Source: Burkholderiales bacterium RIFCSPHIGHO2_12_FULL_63_20 (GTDB taxonomy: Bacteria; Pseudomonadota; Gammaproteobacteria; Burkholderiales; Burkholderiaceae_C). From it: a stretch of 64,000 nucleotides of DNA. How positions within the stretch are numbered: position 1 is the stretch's first letter; the number at the start of each line of letters is the position of its first letter. The DNA lies in the NCBI GenBank assembly GCA_001770775.1, contig MESA01000006.1, positions 38,245 to 102,244 on the forward strand, given 5' to 3'. This document shows, piece after piece, positions 9,436 through 18,638 of this stretch. The notes beneath the pieces were generated by a model that made no database searches, was not told the DNA's origin, and saw nothing but the letters and a program-made list of their open reading frames with translations. The position numbers and the translations under genes are program-made.

Positions 9436-11142
9436 ATGGCGCAAGCAGCAAAGAAAGTATTGGTCATCGGCGATGACACGCGAAGTTTCCTGGCCTGCGT
9501 CCGCTCACTGGGGCGTCAAGGCCTGGAAGTCCATGTCGCTCCCAATACGCTGCAGTCGCCAGCCTTGGCCTCGCGCTACATCAAGCAGGTTCACATCCTG
9601 CCCTACTACCTGGGAGATGGGCAGGAGTGGCTGACGGCCACACGCGCCCTGTTGGAAAACGAGCGCTTCGCCCTTGTCCTGCCCTGCGAGGAGCGCAGCC
9701 TGCTGCCCTTGATTCGGCATCAACACGAGTTTCCGCCCGAAACCCGTCTGGCCATCCCCAACGAACAAGCCCTTGAAGCCTTCTTCGACAAGGTTCGAAC
9801 ACGCGAGTTGGCCTCACGCTGCGATGTGCCGGTGGCGCAGGCGCACCTCTTCCATGCCGAAGGACCACTGCCGCAGACCTTTCCGCTGGTCGCAAAGTAC
9901 CGCAAGTCTTACAGCTGGCCAGACCTGTACGTACGCACCCAGGTCAAGATTGTGAAGTCGGCAAATGAGCTGGCGCAGTGGCTGCAGGCGCATCAACCCG
10001 CTGACCAGGAGGTGTTCTTCGAGCACCTGGTGCCCGGTGTCGGGGTGGGCGTGTCGGTGTTATGTGACCGCGGCGAGGTGCTGCAGGCCTTTGAGCATCA
10101 GCGCGCGCACGAGGTGTCAGGCAGCAGCTTTTATCGCAAGAGCATGCCGCTGCATCCGGAGCGCCTGGCGGCCGTGCAACGCATGGTATCGGCCATCCGC
10201 TACACCGGCCTTGCCATGTTCGAGTTCAAGGTAGATCAAGCCACCGGGCAGTGGCACCTGCTGGAAGTCAACGCGCGCCCCTGGGGCTCCCTGCCCTTGC
10301 CTGTGGCTTGGGGGATCGACTTCCCCTATCGCCTCTACCAACTGCTGGTTCTGGGTCAACGCACGCCATCCGTCACTTACCCGGCACCACGTTATGCCCG
10401 CAACTTCATGTCGGACCTCTGGCAGTTCAGGATGACGAGCAGCGAACTACGGTCTCATCCACTGGCCATGGCGAAACATGCTGCCGGATGGTTGGGTGGA
10501 TTGCTGCGCATTCTGGTCAATCGGGAGCGGCAGGACACCTGGGTGTGGGACGACACCGGTCCCGCTCGACTCGAGTTTCAACAGCTGCTGGCGACGATCA
10601 AACACAAGCTGCAAGGCGACGATGTACGCACTCGGCGGGCACTGCCAGCGCTCACGCTGGAGCGTCGCCCTCGTCTGCTCTTCCTGTGTCAGGGCAATAT
10701 TTGCCGCAGCTCCTATGCCGAGAAGAAGGCCCGCCAACTGATTGAGCATGCCAAGCTGAACGTGGCCGTTGACTCCGCTGGCATGCTGCCGCGCAACGCG
10801 CGCCCAGCGCCACTGGTGGCACAAGAGGCGGCACGCCAGCAAGGCGTGGATCTGAGCACGCACGCCTCCAAACACGCCTTTGAGCCCTTGCTGCGCCAAA
10901 GCGACTGGATCGTGATCTTCGACGACATCAATCGCCAAGCCTTGATCGAGCGTTATCCAGATCTGGAAAACCGACTGGTGTACCTGGGCGACTTTGCGTC
11001 CGCGCCTGACCGGCAGATCCTCGACCCCGATGGCAAGGATCTGGACACGTTCCTGCAAACCTATCGACGCATTGATGCCTGCCTTCCAGCCCTGCTGAAG
11101 CAGGCACATCAAGCCACGCCTGCCCACGAATCAGCATGCTGA
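9436..11142 (+). CDS. ATP-grasp ligase fused to low-molecular-weight tyrosine phosphatase
   Basis: 568 residues carrying two domains that are normally separate proteins. Residues ~1-330 are an ATP-grasp, carboxylate-amine-ligase-like domain: a GDDTRSFLACVRSLG start, FPLVAKYRKS in the ATP-binding subdomain, EVFFEHLVPG, and FEFKVD...LLEVNARPWGS with the metal-binding Glu and Asn. Residues ~410-560 are a low-molecular-weight protein tyrosine phosphatase: LLFLCQGNICRSSYAEKKA with the CX5R loop at Cys418-Arg424, and the catalytic-acid loop DPDG at Asp530. Both active sites look intact. The stop overlaps the start of the deacetylase gene. The ATP-grasp half may add an amino acid or carboxylate to the polymer and the phosphatase half may act on a tyrosine kinase, but both roles are inference. 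Confidence 0.8.
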   Translation: MAQAAKKVLVIGDDTRSFLACVRSLGRQGLEVHVAPNTLQSPALASRYIKQVHILPYYLGDGQEWLTATRALLENERFALVLPCEERSLLPLIRHQHEFPPETRLAIPNEQALEAFFDKVRTRELASRCDVPVAQAHLFHAEGPLPQTFPLVAKYRKSYSWPDLYVRTQVKIVKSANELAQWLQAHQPADQEVFFEHLVPGVGVGVSVLCDRGEVLQAFEHQRAHEVSGSSFYRKSMPLHPERLAAVQRMVSAIRYTGLAMFEFKVDQATGQWHLLEVNARPWGSLPLPVAWGIDFPYRLYQLLVLGQRTPSVTYPAPRYARNFMSDLWQFRMTSSELRSHPLAMAKHAAGWLGGLLRILVNRERQDTWVWDDTGPARLEFQQLLATIKHKLQGDDVRTRRALPALTLERRPRLLFLCQGNICRSSYAEKKARQLIEHAKLNVAVDSAGMLPRNARPAPLVAQEAARQQGVDLSTHASKHAFEPLLRQSDWIVIFDDINRQALIERYPDLENRLVYLGDFASAPDRQILDPDGKDLDTFLQTYRRIDACLPALLKQAHQATPAHESAC

Positions 11143-12149
11143 ACCTACAGGCTCACCAACCCCTCTCACTGCCCCCTTCCACTCGCCCGGTGCTGACGGT
11201 GGTGGTGGACACAGAAGAAGAGTTCGACTGGTCTCAGCCCTTTGATCGCCGCAATGTGGGGGTGAGCTCGATCGCAGCCCAGCCTTTGGCGCATGAACGT
11301 GTGTTCGACAAGCATGGTGTGGTGCCCACGTATGTCATCGACTGGCCCGTGGCGACCACGCCATCGTCCATCGCGGTGCTCAAGAAGCTGATGGACGAGG
11401 GGCGTTGCGAGATTGGCACCCACCTGCACCCCTGGGTGTCTCCGCCCCACATCGAAGAGGTCAATGTCTTCAACTCCTATGCCGGCAACCTGCCGCGTGA
11501 GTTGGAGTTCGAGAAGCTGCGCCTGCTGACCGAAGCGATCACCACCCACTTTGGCCGCGCGCCCAAAGTTTTCAAAGCCGGACGCTATGGCGTGGGGCCC
11601 CACACGGCCGAGATCATCGCCGAGTTGGGCTACACGGTGGATGCCAGTGTGGTGCCGCATACCGATATGTCGGCAGATGGTGGCCCCGACTTTTCAGAGC
11701 ATGGTCGTGATCCATACTGGTTTGAGGCCAAGGGCGACCGCCTGATGGAGCAACCCGCCACGGCGACCTACTCGGGAATGCTGCACCGGCAAGGCCCTTG
11801 GCTGCACAAGCTGCTGCTGACATCCCCAGCCAAGGCGGCGCGCCTGCCAGGCATCGCCTCAAGACTGGGCATGCTGGAGCGCGTCAAGATCACCCCGGAA
11901 GGCTACAGCCTAGAAGAACTGAAGCGCGCCACCCGCTGCCTTGTGCAAAGCGGGGGACGGTTCGTTGGATTGACTTATCACAGCCCGTCGCTGCAGCCTG
12001 GCCACACGCCGTATGTGCGCACGCAAAGCGATCTGAACCAATTTCTTCGCACACTTGACAGCTACATCGAGTTCTTCAAAGACGAGTTGAATGGTGTGGT
12101 GATGTCATCGACGGGCTATCACGCTGCTGCGGAATCCAACAGCGCCTGA
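11136..12149 (+). CDS. Polysaccharide deacetylase family (NodB-like) protein
   Basis: 337 residues; the start lies seven bases inside the preceding gene. Carbohydrate-esterase-4 motifs are visible: TVVVDTEEEFDW (catalytic Asp and metal Asp/Glu region) at about residues 22-33, GTHLHPW (metal-binding histidines) near 93-99, and FKAGRYGVGPHTAEII as the third motif. There is no signal peptide, so it may act in the cytoplasm on lipid-linked intermediates or be exported by another route. It would remove N- or O-acetyl groups from sugars. A second, XrtA-specific deacetylase lies at 35810-36679; the two are not close copies. Confidence 0.75.
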   Translation: MLNLQAHQPLSLPPSTRPVLTVVVDTEEEFDWSQPFDRRNVGVSSIAAQPLAHERVFDKHGVVPTYVIDWPVATTPSSIAVLKKLMDEGRCEIGTHLHPWVSPPHIEEVNVFNSYAGNLPRELEFEKLRLLTEAITTHFGRAPKVFKAGRYGVGPHTAEIIAELGYTVDASVVPHTDMSADGGPDFSEHGRDPYWFEAKGDRLMEQPATATYSGMLHRQGPWLHKLLLTSPAKAARLPGIASRLGMLERVKITPEGYSLEELKRATRCLVQSGGRFVGLTYHSPSLQPGHTPYVRTQSDLNQFLRTLDSYIEFFKDELNGVVMSSTGYHAAAESNSA

Positions 12150-12178
12150 ATTGCGCACACTCAACCGGACACGCCGAC

Positions 12179-13225
12179 ATGAAGATCACTCCCACGCTGT
12201 CGGTCACGTTGAACTTTTTACGTTTCATGGCGGCCCTGATCGTCGTGATCGGCCACATGAATGTGCTGGAATACAGCAACTTGGGCTTGGAGGTTGGGAA
12301 ATATGGTCACACCATGGTTGTGCTGTTTTTCGTGATCTCCGGCTACATCATCGGCCGAACCACGATTGACCAGAATCCGGACACCAAGACGTATTTACTC
12401 AACCGAGCATCTCGGATCTACATTGTTGCGCTACCCAGCATTGCGCTTTGCTTCGCGGCCAGCTTACTGATTCCCGGCATCAACGATGCGAATGCCCCTA
12501 CAAGCACATCGCATCAAATCATCCTTTTCCTGAAAAGTATTTTCTTCCTGAATCAATCGTGGGGAAGCTTTGAGAACCCGCCGCTCAATCCACCGTTCTG
12601 GAGCCTGTGCTACGAGGTCTGGTACTACGTCATATTTGCAGCTTTTTACTACCCCAAAACCAGAACCTCTAAATTGTTACTTGGTGGACTGGCCTGCATG
12701 ATAGCGGGACCCGCCATTCTGGCGCTCATGCCAGCATGGCTGTGTGGCCTGGCTTTGGTATACATAAAGTCAGATCACATTAAAAAACCGTACCTCGTCA
12801 TTCCAGCAGCCGCGCTGGCGATCGTCTTGATTGTTGAGGCAGAGTTGGACCTCCAAATAAAGAATCACATATCCAATCTCATACCCTCAGTGTGGCACCT
12901 TGGATTTGCAACCAAATTCCTCACAGACTACATTTTGGCCGTCTGCTTCGGATTGGTTCTGCTCTCAGTCGGAGCAATTCAAGTCAGATCCAGCGTCACC
13001 AGCGAGAGAGTCCTGGCCAATCTTGCCGGATTTTCATTCACGCTCTACCTGTTCCACGACCCCATTCTTCGCATCATGCAGTCGTTCACCGGGTTGAAGA
13101 ACGTCAGCACCCTCACTCATCTTGCAGTCCTATCGATGGTGGTGGCATTGTGTTGGCTGATCAGTCTAGCAACTGAAGCGAAAACATCATCCTTCAGAAG
13201 ACGGCTTAAGAAGTTGGTTACTTAA
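12179..13225 (+). CDS. Acyltransferase-3 family membrane protein (OafA-like, no SGNH domain)
   Basis: 348 residues, ~10 membrane helices. The N-terminal SVTLNFLRFMAALIVVIGHMN with its key His, then VVLFFVISGYIIGR and NPPFWSLCYEVWYY, are diagnostic of the acyltransferase-3 family. It is shorter than the two-domain relatives in this window and lacks the C-terminal SGNH domain. Base composition is visibly more AT-rich than the neighbouring glycosyltransferase genes, a possible sign of later acquisition. It is the last plus-strand gene of the left arm and converges on the minus-strand gene ending at 13318. The likely role is O-acylation of the polysaccharide or of a lipid-linked unit. Confidence 0.8.
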   Translation: MKITPTLSVTLNFLRFMAALIVVIGHMNVLEYSNLGLEVGKYGHTMVVLFFVISGYIIGRTTIDQNPDTKTYLLNRASRIYIVALPSIALCFAASLLIPGINDANAPTSTSHQIILFLKSIFFLNQSWGSFENPPLNPPFWSLCYEVWYYVIFAAFYYPKTRTSKLLLGGLACMIAGPAILALMPAWLCGLALVYIKSDHIKKPYLVIPAAALAIVLIVEAELDLQIKNHISNLIPSVWHLGFATKFLTDYILAVCFGLVLLSVGAIQVRSSVTSERVLANLAGFSFTLYLFHDPILRIMQSFTGLKNVSTLTHLAVLSMVVALCWLISLATEAKTSSFRRRLKKLVT

Positions 13226-13317
13226 CCTCGGAAGCCTCGCCCACCGACACTGCGTCACACTGAATGAGAAAAATGGAGGCGAATGTCGGAATCCATGGCC
13301 ATGAAATCAACTGAACA
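13226..13317. other. Convergent intergenic gap
   Basis: Ninety-two bases separate the two converging arms of the polysaccharide region. No strong stem followed by a T-run was found, only a short CATGGCCATG palindrome and weak dyads. No clear terminator was seen for either arm. Confidence 0.4.
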
Positions 13318-15261
13318 TCAATCAACCACCATCTTGGCAAGAACGTCCTTGGAGAATTGATAGGAAGCAATTGGGGTCAAGTGCCCGAAATCCCAGGTCG
13401 TCACCCCTTCAGCCACATCGTCGCCATAGTAAACAAGACAGCCCTTCTTGCCACAGAAGTAATCGATCAAGCTCACGTAATTCACGTGAGGCAACGATGA
13501 AGTCTCCGCTTTCAAGCGCTCATCCAACTGAATCACACCTTTATCTAATCCAGAGAAGGTATGCCGCGGAGGATTTGCCACAAACCTGGAAGCAATGACG
13601 GCTGGCAAGCTTGGCGACCAATGCGGGGTCGGCCCTGTAAAAATCACCTTCCTAACGCCCACCTCTCGCAAAGCGCGCGAAATCTTGTCCATGCCTTTTG
13701 AGGTGTGCTTCAAATTTTGCCCAACGATCACCACTTTCGGCTTGAGCTCTTTGATTTTCTCAAGAGCGAACCAGTTCGACTGCTGGCAATAATCAACTTT
13801 ACTCTCGACAGCATCAAGTTGAGCAACACAACCAGAGCTGGCCACTTGCAGAATATCGTAATCGCCCGAAAGTGATTCACGAAGACCATGATTTAGTTGC
13901 TGAGCGTGCGAGTCACCCCAAATGAACACCAACTGATCGCTACTCTTCCCACTGGCATAGCACTCCGGCGATATAGATTCACGCGGCACATTCGTCGACC
14001 TCCCTGTCTGGTACTTTGCAATATCATAAAAATTACACTCATGGCGATATTTCTCAACCAAACCCTTCTTAACGTCATACTGCCAATCTGGGGATGCGTT
14101 TGCAAAATAATCCAGAAATACTTTTTGCACCTCACTGGTTTGCCCCAGATCGCCGTCTTTGTGATAGCCAACCATGCCCAGCGCGGCAAAAAACACCGTG
14201 CCGACCGAAGCGAAAATAAATACCCTCGCGCGACCAAAAAACATTCGACTCCTGAATGGAGCCTCAACATACCGCCAGCCAAAATAAGCCAGAATCATCG
14301 ACAAAACAGACAATGAAAGAAAAACAAACTTGTCATGCTCGGTCACTCCCCGATGCCTGGCAAAAGCAAACAACGGCTGATGCCAAAGATATGCGCTGTA
14401 ACTCAGCAGCCCCACCCCGACGAAAGCCTTGTTACCGATGAACCTACCAACAATCGTTTTTTGACTGGCAAACAATATGATCAGGGCCGCGCCAACCGTT
14501 GGAACCAGAGCGAAGAAGCCAGGAAATGGGACTGCCTTGCTGTAAGTAAAAACAGAAAACAGTATCAACACCAATCCGAACCAGCCACAAAACTCAGATG
14601 TGCCTCGTGAAAAGACAGCGCGATCAGCCGTTGACAGATAGAAGGCGGCAAACGCGCCGATGAGCAACTCCCAACCGCGTGTTGGCAGCAGATAGAAGGC
14701 TGCGGCAGGCTCAGTGACAGATGCCCACTGCGCCAAAGCGATTCCAGCCAAAAACGCAGCAGACAGCAGAAGCAAGGTCCACCGTTTGCCAAATCTCCAG
14801 GCAATCATCAAGAACAGAGGAAACAGGACGTAGTACTGCTCCTCAACGGCCAAACTCCACGTGTGCAAGAGTGGCTTAAGTTCGGCCGCGGTATCGAAGT
14901 AACCGCTCTCACGCCAGAATAATACATTGGACGCAAAAAACGAAACCGCAACAAGACTCTGTGAAAAGTCTTTCATATCGCTTGGCAACAACCAGAACCA
15001 AGCAAACGGAATACAGACAAGCATCACGAGAAACAGCGCTGGCAGAATGCGCCGGGCTCGTCGCTCGTAAAAATTAACTATCGAAAATTTGCCTCGCTCA
15101 AGCTCTGAAAGAATGATAGTAGTGATCAAGTATCCGCTGATCACAAAAAACACATCAACGCCTACAAAGCCACCACTGAATGTCTCGAAACCTGCATGGA
15201 ACAGTATGACGGGCAGAACAGCAAGTGCTCTCAGTCCGTCTATCTCTCGTCTGTATTCCAT
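13318..15261 (-). CDS. Acyltransferase-3/SGNH O-acetyltransferase (copy A)
   Basis: 647 residues. The N-terminal acyltransferase-3 membrane domain opens with YRREIDGLRALAVLPVILFH and contains VDVFFVISGYLI and LLHTWSLAVEEQYYVLFP. The C-terminal SGNH domain begins around residue 400 with FIWGDSHAQQL, holds NLKHTSKGMD, and ends in the Asp/His block WDFGHLTP. This is the complete OafA-type layout for trans-membrane O-acetylation of surface glycans. The ATG shares one base with the TAA of the VanZ gene (TAATG), so it is the last gene of the long minus-strand run. The second half of the gene is AT-richer than its neighbours. It is clearly paralogous to the gene at 19686-21611. Confidence 0.88.
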   Translation of the reverse strand: MEYRREIDGLRALAVLPVILFHAGFETFSGGFVGVDVFFVISGYLITTIILSELERGKFSIVNFYERRARRILPALFLVMLVCIPFAWFWLLPSDMKDFSQSLVAVSFFASNVLFWRESGYFDTAAELKPLLHTWSLAVEEQYYVLFPLFLMIAWRFGKRWTLLLLSAAFLAGIALAQWASVTEPAAAFYLLPTRGWELLIGAFAAFYLSTADRAVFSRGTSEFCGWFGLVLILFSVFTYSKAVPFPGFFALVPTVGAALIILFASQKTIVGRFIGNKAFVGVGLLSYSAYLWHQPLFAFARHRGVTEHDKFVFLSLSVLSMILAYFGWRYVEAPFRSRMFFGRARVFIFASVGTVFFAALGMVGYHKDGDLGQTSEVQKVFLDYFANASPDWQYDVKKGLVEKYRHECNFYDIAKYQTGRSTNVPRESISPECYASGKSSDQLVFIWGDSHAQQLNHGLRESLSGDYDILQVASSGCVAQLDAVESKVDYCQQSNWFALEKIKELKPKVVIVGQNLKHTSKGMDKISRALREVGVRKVIFTGPTPHWSPSLPAVIASRFVANPPRHTFSGLDKGVIQLDERLKAETSSLPHVNYVSLIDYFCGKKGCLVYYGDDVAEGVTTWDFGHLTPIASYQFSKDVLAKMVVD

Positions 15262-17657
15262 TATCTTTTCGCCGCTTTCTGAAGTGCCCCGTTCGGTGCC
15301 TCATCCAAACCCATTCGATGTCGCCTGCGCCTCTCGCGACTGGACGCCGGTCGCGCTTCAATAGCAAGGTGTCGCCAAGCCAGCCACTGCATCATCGCCA
15401 AGCCCACGCACATCAAACTTATCGCGGCAACGAAACGCACAGCCAAGGCAGCGCCTTCGACATAGTGATCCCGGTCGGTGCTCAACAGGAACTGGAAGGC
15501 AGAAAACACCTTGCCGTATTTCAGGATCGTGTGTTCTGCGCCCCACCAAAAACACAATGACGCCAGCAGCGCGCCGCCCACGGCCAAGCTGATCAGCATC
15601 CCAACCTGACGACGCGTGCTGAGCGCCGCAGAGAGGGCGCTGCCCGACATACACGTCAACATCAAGCCGAGCACCAGCAGGCTGGCAGACAGGAAGCTGG
15701 CATGGTCGGCCACCAACTCCGTGAGGTTGTCGGTCGCAGCCCATTGCACCACAACCGTGTAGAGGGGCCACGCCAGAGTCAGGCTCAACATGAACCAGCA
15801 CAAGAAGTAAGACAACCTGGCAGGTTTGAGAATGCTCTGCACCAGCAGCACCGCCCCGACCACCTGCAACAACAGGCTTGTGTGCAAGGCCATGTACCGG
15901 CCAGACAGCTCCCACTCCCCTGGCCACCCCAAGGTGGGGGCGCCCACAATGTCGTGGATGGACTCCAAGGGCACACTGAGGCGCAGCAGCCCCCAGGACA
16001 AGATCGCGTGTCCGATCAGGAATACCGGGAACATCACCAACCACACGCGGCTTGGCAAAGCGTCCAGCAGAAACACCCCATTCACCATGCTGTAGGTCAA
16101 CACGCACAGGGCGACCACCGCAAACGCCCCGCGCCCACCGGATGGAATCAACTCTCGCAGGTTGTAAGACACGGCTGATGAGGTCAGTACGACGCCCAAC
16201 ACCAGGGCAAATACCGTCAAGAAGGCCATGTGAGCCAGCCAAGCAGGTGAACGTGCGTGTCTCACCCCAGTACGCGTCGCCCTCGTCGCACTGGCCTCCG
16301 CCATGCCGGCGGACTGGACGTCGGTCATACCCGGCACGGCAATCCAGCGTGCAATTTGGTAGCCCAACCACGCCCCACCGAACTCCAGCACGGCATCGGT
16401 CACATCCGCTACCTTCCCAGGTAAAGCCAGCTGACCAAACTCGACGACAAACGCCAACAAAGCCAGCATCCCTAAGTGCAAGCGCACCATTCCGGGCGAA
16501 ACCTTGACACTCAGCGATGCGGCAAATCCCAGAATCAGCCCCGCAGGCAAGAAGAAACCAACCTTGCGCAGCAACTCGTTGATGGCATGGAATTCCGAGC
16601 CAAAGTAATAGGTGTAAAACGGTACCCGGGTGAACGCGGCAGCGACATCGGCGCCGCTCAGGTCCGCCACACGAAAGTGAAACGGAAACCAGAAAACGCA
16701 CAGCAGGAGCACAGCCCAGGCGCCCCACACTGCGAACCAATGACGCTGGATCAACGACGCGATGGTCGGCCACGATGGTCGTGTGCGCCGCAGTAGTAAC
16801 GCCCCTCCCAGGGCACCACACGCCCCCAGCAGCACATCGGTGACATCGGTCGTGCGGCTGTAAACAAACAACTGCAGCGCCTCAATGCCAGCGGCGGCCA
16901 GCAAACCGAGCCAAAAGATCTGACGGAAAGTACGCGCTGCCTGCAACGCCCACAGTGCACCCACCGGTGCCCAGATCAACAAATCCGTGAGAAGACCGTA
17001 GAGCGTGATGGACCATCCATCTTTCAGACCGTAGAAGGGTATGAAGATGACGCGTCCCTCTTTCCACTTATGGAACATCTCCACCGGGCTCAAGGTCAGG
17101 TCCAATGGCATGACATTGAAAACCAACAAGATGAGCAGATAGCTGCGCAACAAGATGCTGGCGCGGTCTTGCGCCTGCTGTGCTCGCCAGAACCCGTCGA
17201 GCCAAGCATGTACCTTTACGCCTGCGAGGAAGTGCAAGGCCGTACCGACGATGCCTCCGAGGCCTTCGGCCAGGATGTCGTTTTGCGACACCGTGCGCTG
17301 AGGGAAGAACAATTGGGTGAACTCGATACCCACCGCAAGAGCCCATGCAGACAGCGTCAACATGCCTGCGATGAGAACGCGCCTGAATGTACCTGCGGAG
17401 CCGTTCAAGACCAAGCCCGCCAGAAAGGTCAGCGGAATGAACAGGAGAAAGTTGGCAACCCAGTCCGCGCGGGAGTGGATGCCCAAATCGAGGAATGGGA
17501 TGTTCCTGAACGCCTCCATCGCATCGGTCCACCCGCGATCCACAAAACGCAGAGGAACCAGGCTGCCGTAAATCACAAACAGGACATACAGCAGGAAGAT
17601 CCAGATCTGAAGGGACCGAGAGTCATGCCGAGCGCGATGGGATGCGGTCATGTTCAT
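15261..17657 (-). CDS. Large membrane protein with three VanZ-like domains
   Basis: 798 residues, ~20 predicted membrane helices. Three tandem VanZ-type units can be recognised by the closing pattern of E-(F/A)-x-Q followed by R/K-x-x-(D/Q)-x-x-D: EFTQLFFPQRTVSQND at about residue 118, EALQLFVYSRTTDVTD near 258, and EFGQLALPGKVADVTD near 403. The remaining ~330 residues form a separate block of hydrophobic helices without a recognised family. Single VanZ domains are known from teicoplanin resistance and from many exopolysaccharide loci, where their role is unclear. The start ATG follows a GCAGGG element. It sits between a DxD transferase and an acyltransferase, so it may handle lipid-linked polymer or its modification; that is speculation. 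Confidence 0.7.
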   Translation of the reverse strand: MNMTASHRARHDSRSLQIWIFLLYVLFVIYGSLVPLRFVDRGWTDAMEAFRNIPFLDLGIHSRADWVANFLLFIPLTFLAGLVLNGSAGTFRRVLIAGMLTLSAWALAVGIEFTQLFFPQRTVSQNDILAEGLGGIVGTALHFLAGVKVHAWLDGFWRAQQAQDRASILLRSYLLILLVFNVMPLDLTLSPVEMFHKWKEGRVIFIPFYGLKDGWSITLYGLLTDLLIWAPVGALWALQAARTFRQIFWLGLLAAAGIEALQLFVYSRTTDVTDVLLGACGALGGALLLRRTRPSWPTIASLIQRHWFAVWGAWAVLLLCVFWFPFHFRVADLSGADVAAAFTRVPFYTYYFGSEFHAINELLRKVGFFLPAGLILGFAASLSVKVSPGMVRLHLGMLALLAFVVEFGQLALPGKVADVTDAVLEFGGAWLGYQIARWIAVPGMTDVQSAGMAEASATRATRTGVRHARSPAWLAHMAFLTVFALVLGVVLTSSAVSYNLRELIPSGGRGAFAVVALCVLTYSMVNGVFLLDALPSRVWLVMFPVFLIGHAILSWGLLRLSVPLESIHDIVGAPTLGWPGEWELSGRYMALHTSLLLQVVGAVLLVQSILKPARLSYFLCWFMLSLTLAWPLYTVVVQWAATDNLTELVADHASFLSASLLVLGLMLTCMSGSALSAALSTRRQVGMLISLAVGGALLASLCFWWGAEHTILKYGKVFSAFQFLLSTDRDHYVEGAALAVRFVAAISLMCVGLAMMQWLAWRHLAIEARPASSRERRRRHRMGLDEAPNGALQKAAKR

Positions 17658-17672
17658 GATCCCTGCAGGACG

Positions 17673-18605
17673 TCAGGCCACGGCACTGCGAATGCGCCCC
17701 AGAAACCTGTTGGCCTCTTTGAGATAGATGCCTTTGAGGTAACGATGGGGACCGATGAAGTGCACGAATGCCGTCGTGTGGTCGATCTTGTTGGGGGTTG
17801 TGTATACAGGATGAGGCAAAACCTCGGAACCAGGTATATTGGCCACCACAAAATTGGACGCGAATTGCTCGGTACCCCATTTGGCCCAGGCATCGCCCAC
17901 TTGTTGCTGCATCCGCTTCGACAGCGCGACGAGATCATCGGGGGAAAAAGAGCCGCGTCCGAAGCCCGCAAAACCGGAGCACCCCCTGATGTAAAACTTG
18001 CCGGGGTTCCCCGCAGCTGCTGCGGTCAGAAGCGCCGCTTCACACACCAACTGGATATGAGGCGATGCATACGTCTTGCAATGTGATTGCGCCCAGCGGC
18101 TGACTTCGGTGACACTGACTTTCGCCTGCAGATCGTACGTACCGATGGTGAAAGAGACATTCTTCTTGAAGCAGTCCACGACATGATCTATGTCTGCCAG
18201 CGTCATGGTGTCGGCATCCAGTTGGATCACATAAGCCTCGCTGACGTAATGAGCGATCGCCATCAATCGCTCCCACGTTCCGCCAACGGGCACGCCAGGG
18301 CGCTCAAACTCGTGTGCGCGGTGGAGTTCTATCTCGGGAACCTGCTGCCTGAACATGGCCTCATCGCTGGCGTCGATGGTCTTATCGGCAACCACCACGA
18401 CCCTGGACGGCAGCAAATGCTGAGCAAACGACTTTAATGCCAGCAGGTAAGGCAGCACATCGCGGTGATGCACCATGGACAGCAGCATCGGCCCCTCCTT
18501 ACCCAGGACCAAAGGAGGTGTGTTCATCACGCCCGCTGCGGCTTTGTTGAACTGCCTGACATCCCATCTGCGCCGCAGATTGTCAAAATAGTACGATATG
18601 TTCAT
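17673..18605 (-). CDS. Putative nucleotide-diphospho-sugar transferase (DxD protein)
   Basis: 310 residues from ATG 18605 (MNISYYFDNLRRRW); a TTG 27 bases further upstream has no ribosome-binding site. The recognisable features are a GT-A-like core: GPMLLSMVHHRDVLPYLLALKSF near the N-terminus, VVVVADKTIDAS, and AYVIQLDADTMTLADID at about residues 140-156 with a DxD metal site. After it comes a GCSGFAGFGRGSF loop and a C-terminal FVHFIGPHRYLKG block that could hold a catalytic His. I do not recognise a named family. Its place between a sialyltransferase-like gene and a VanZ protein points to polymer synthesis. Fold assignment moderate, specificity unknown. Confidence 0.55.
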   Translation of the reverse strand: MNISYYFDNLRRRWDVRQFNKAAAGVMNTPPLVLGKEGPMLLSMVHHRDVLPYLLALKSFAQHLLPSRVVVVADKTIDASDEAMFRQQVPEIELHRAHEFERPGVPVGGTWERLMAIAHYVSEAYVIQLDADTMTLADIDHVVDCFKKNVSFTIGTYDLQAKVSVTEVSRWAQSHCKTYASPHIQLVCEAALLTAAAAGNPGKFYIRGCSGFAGFGRGSFSPDDLVALSKRMQQQVGDAWAKWGTEQFASNFVVANIPGSEVLPHPVYTTPNKIDHTTAFVHFIGPHRYLKGIYLKEANRFLGRIRSAVA

Positions 18606-18638
18606 GAGTGGCAACCTGATGACTCGAAGCAAAAGGAA

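Noticed and set aside
18606..18632. Upstream TTG start for the DxD transferase
   Set aside because: No ribosome-binding site precedes it, while an ATG lies 27 bases downstream at the point where the protein starts to look structured.
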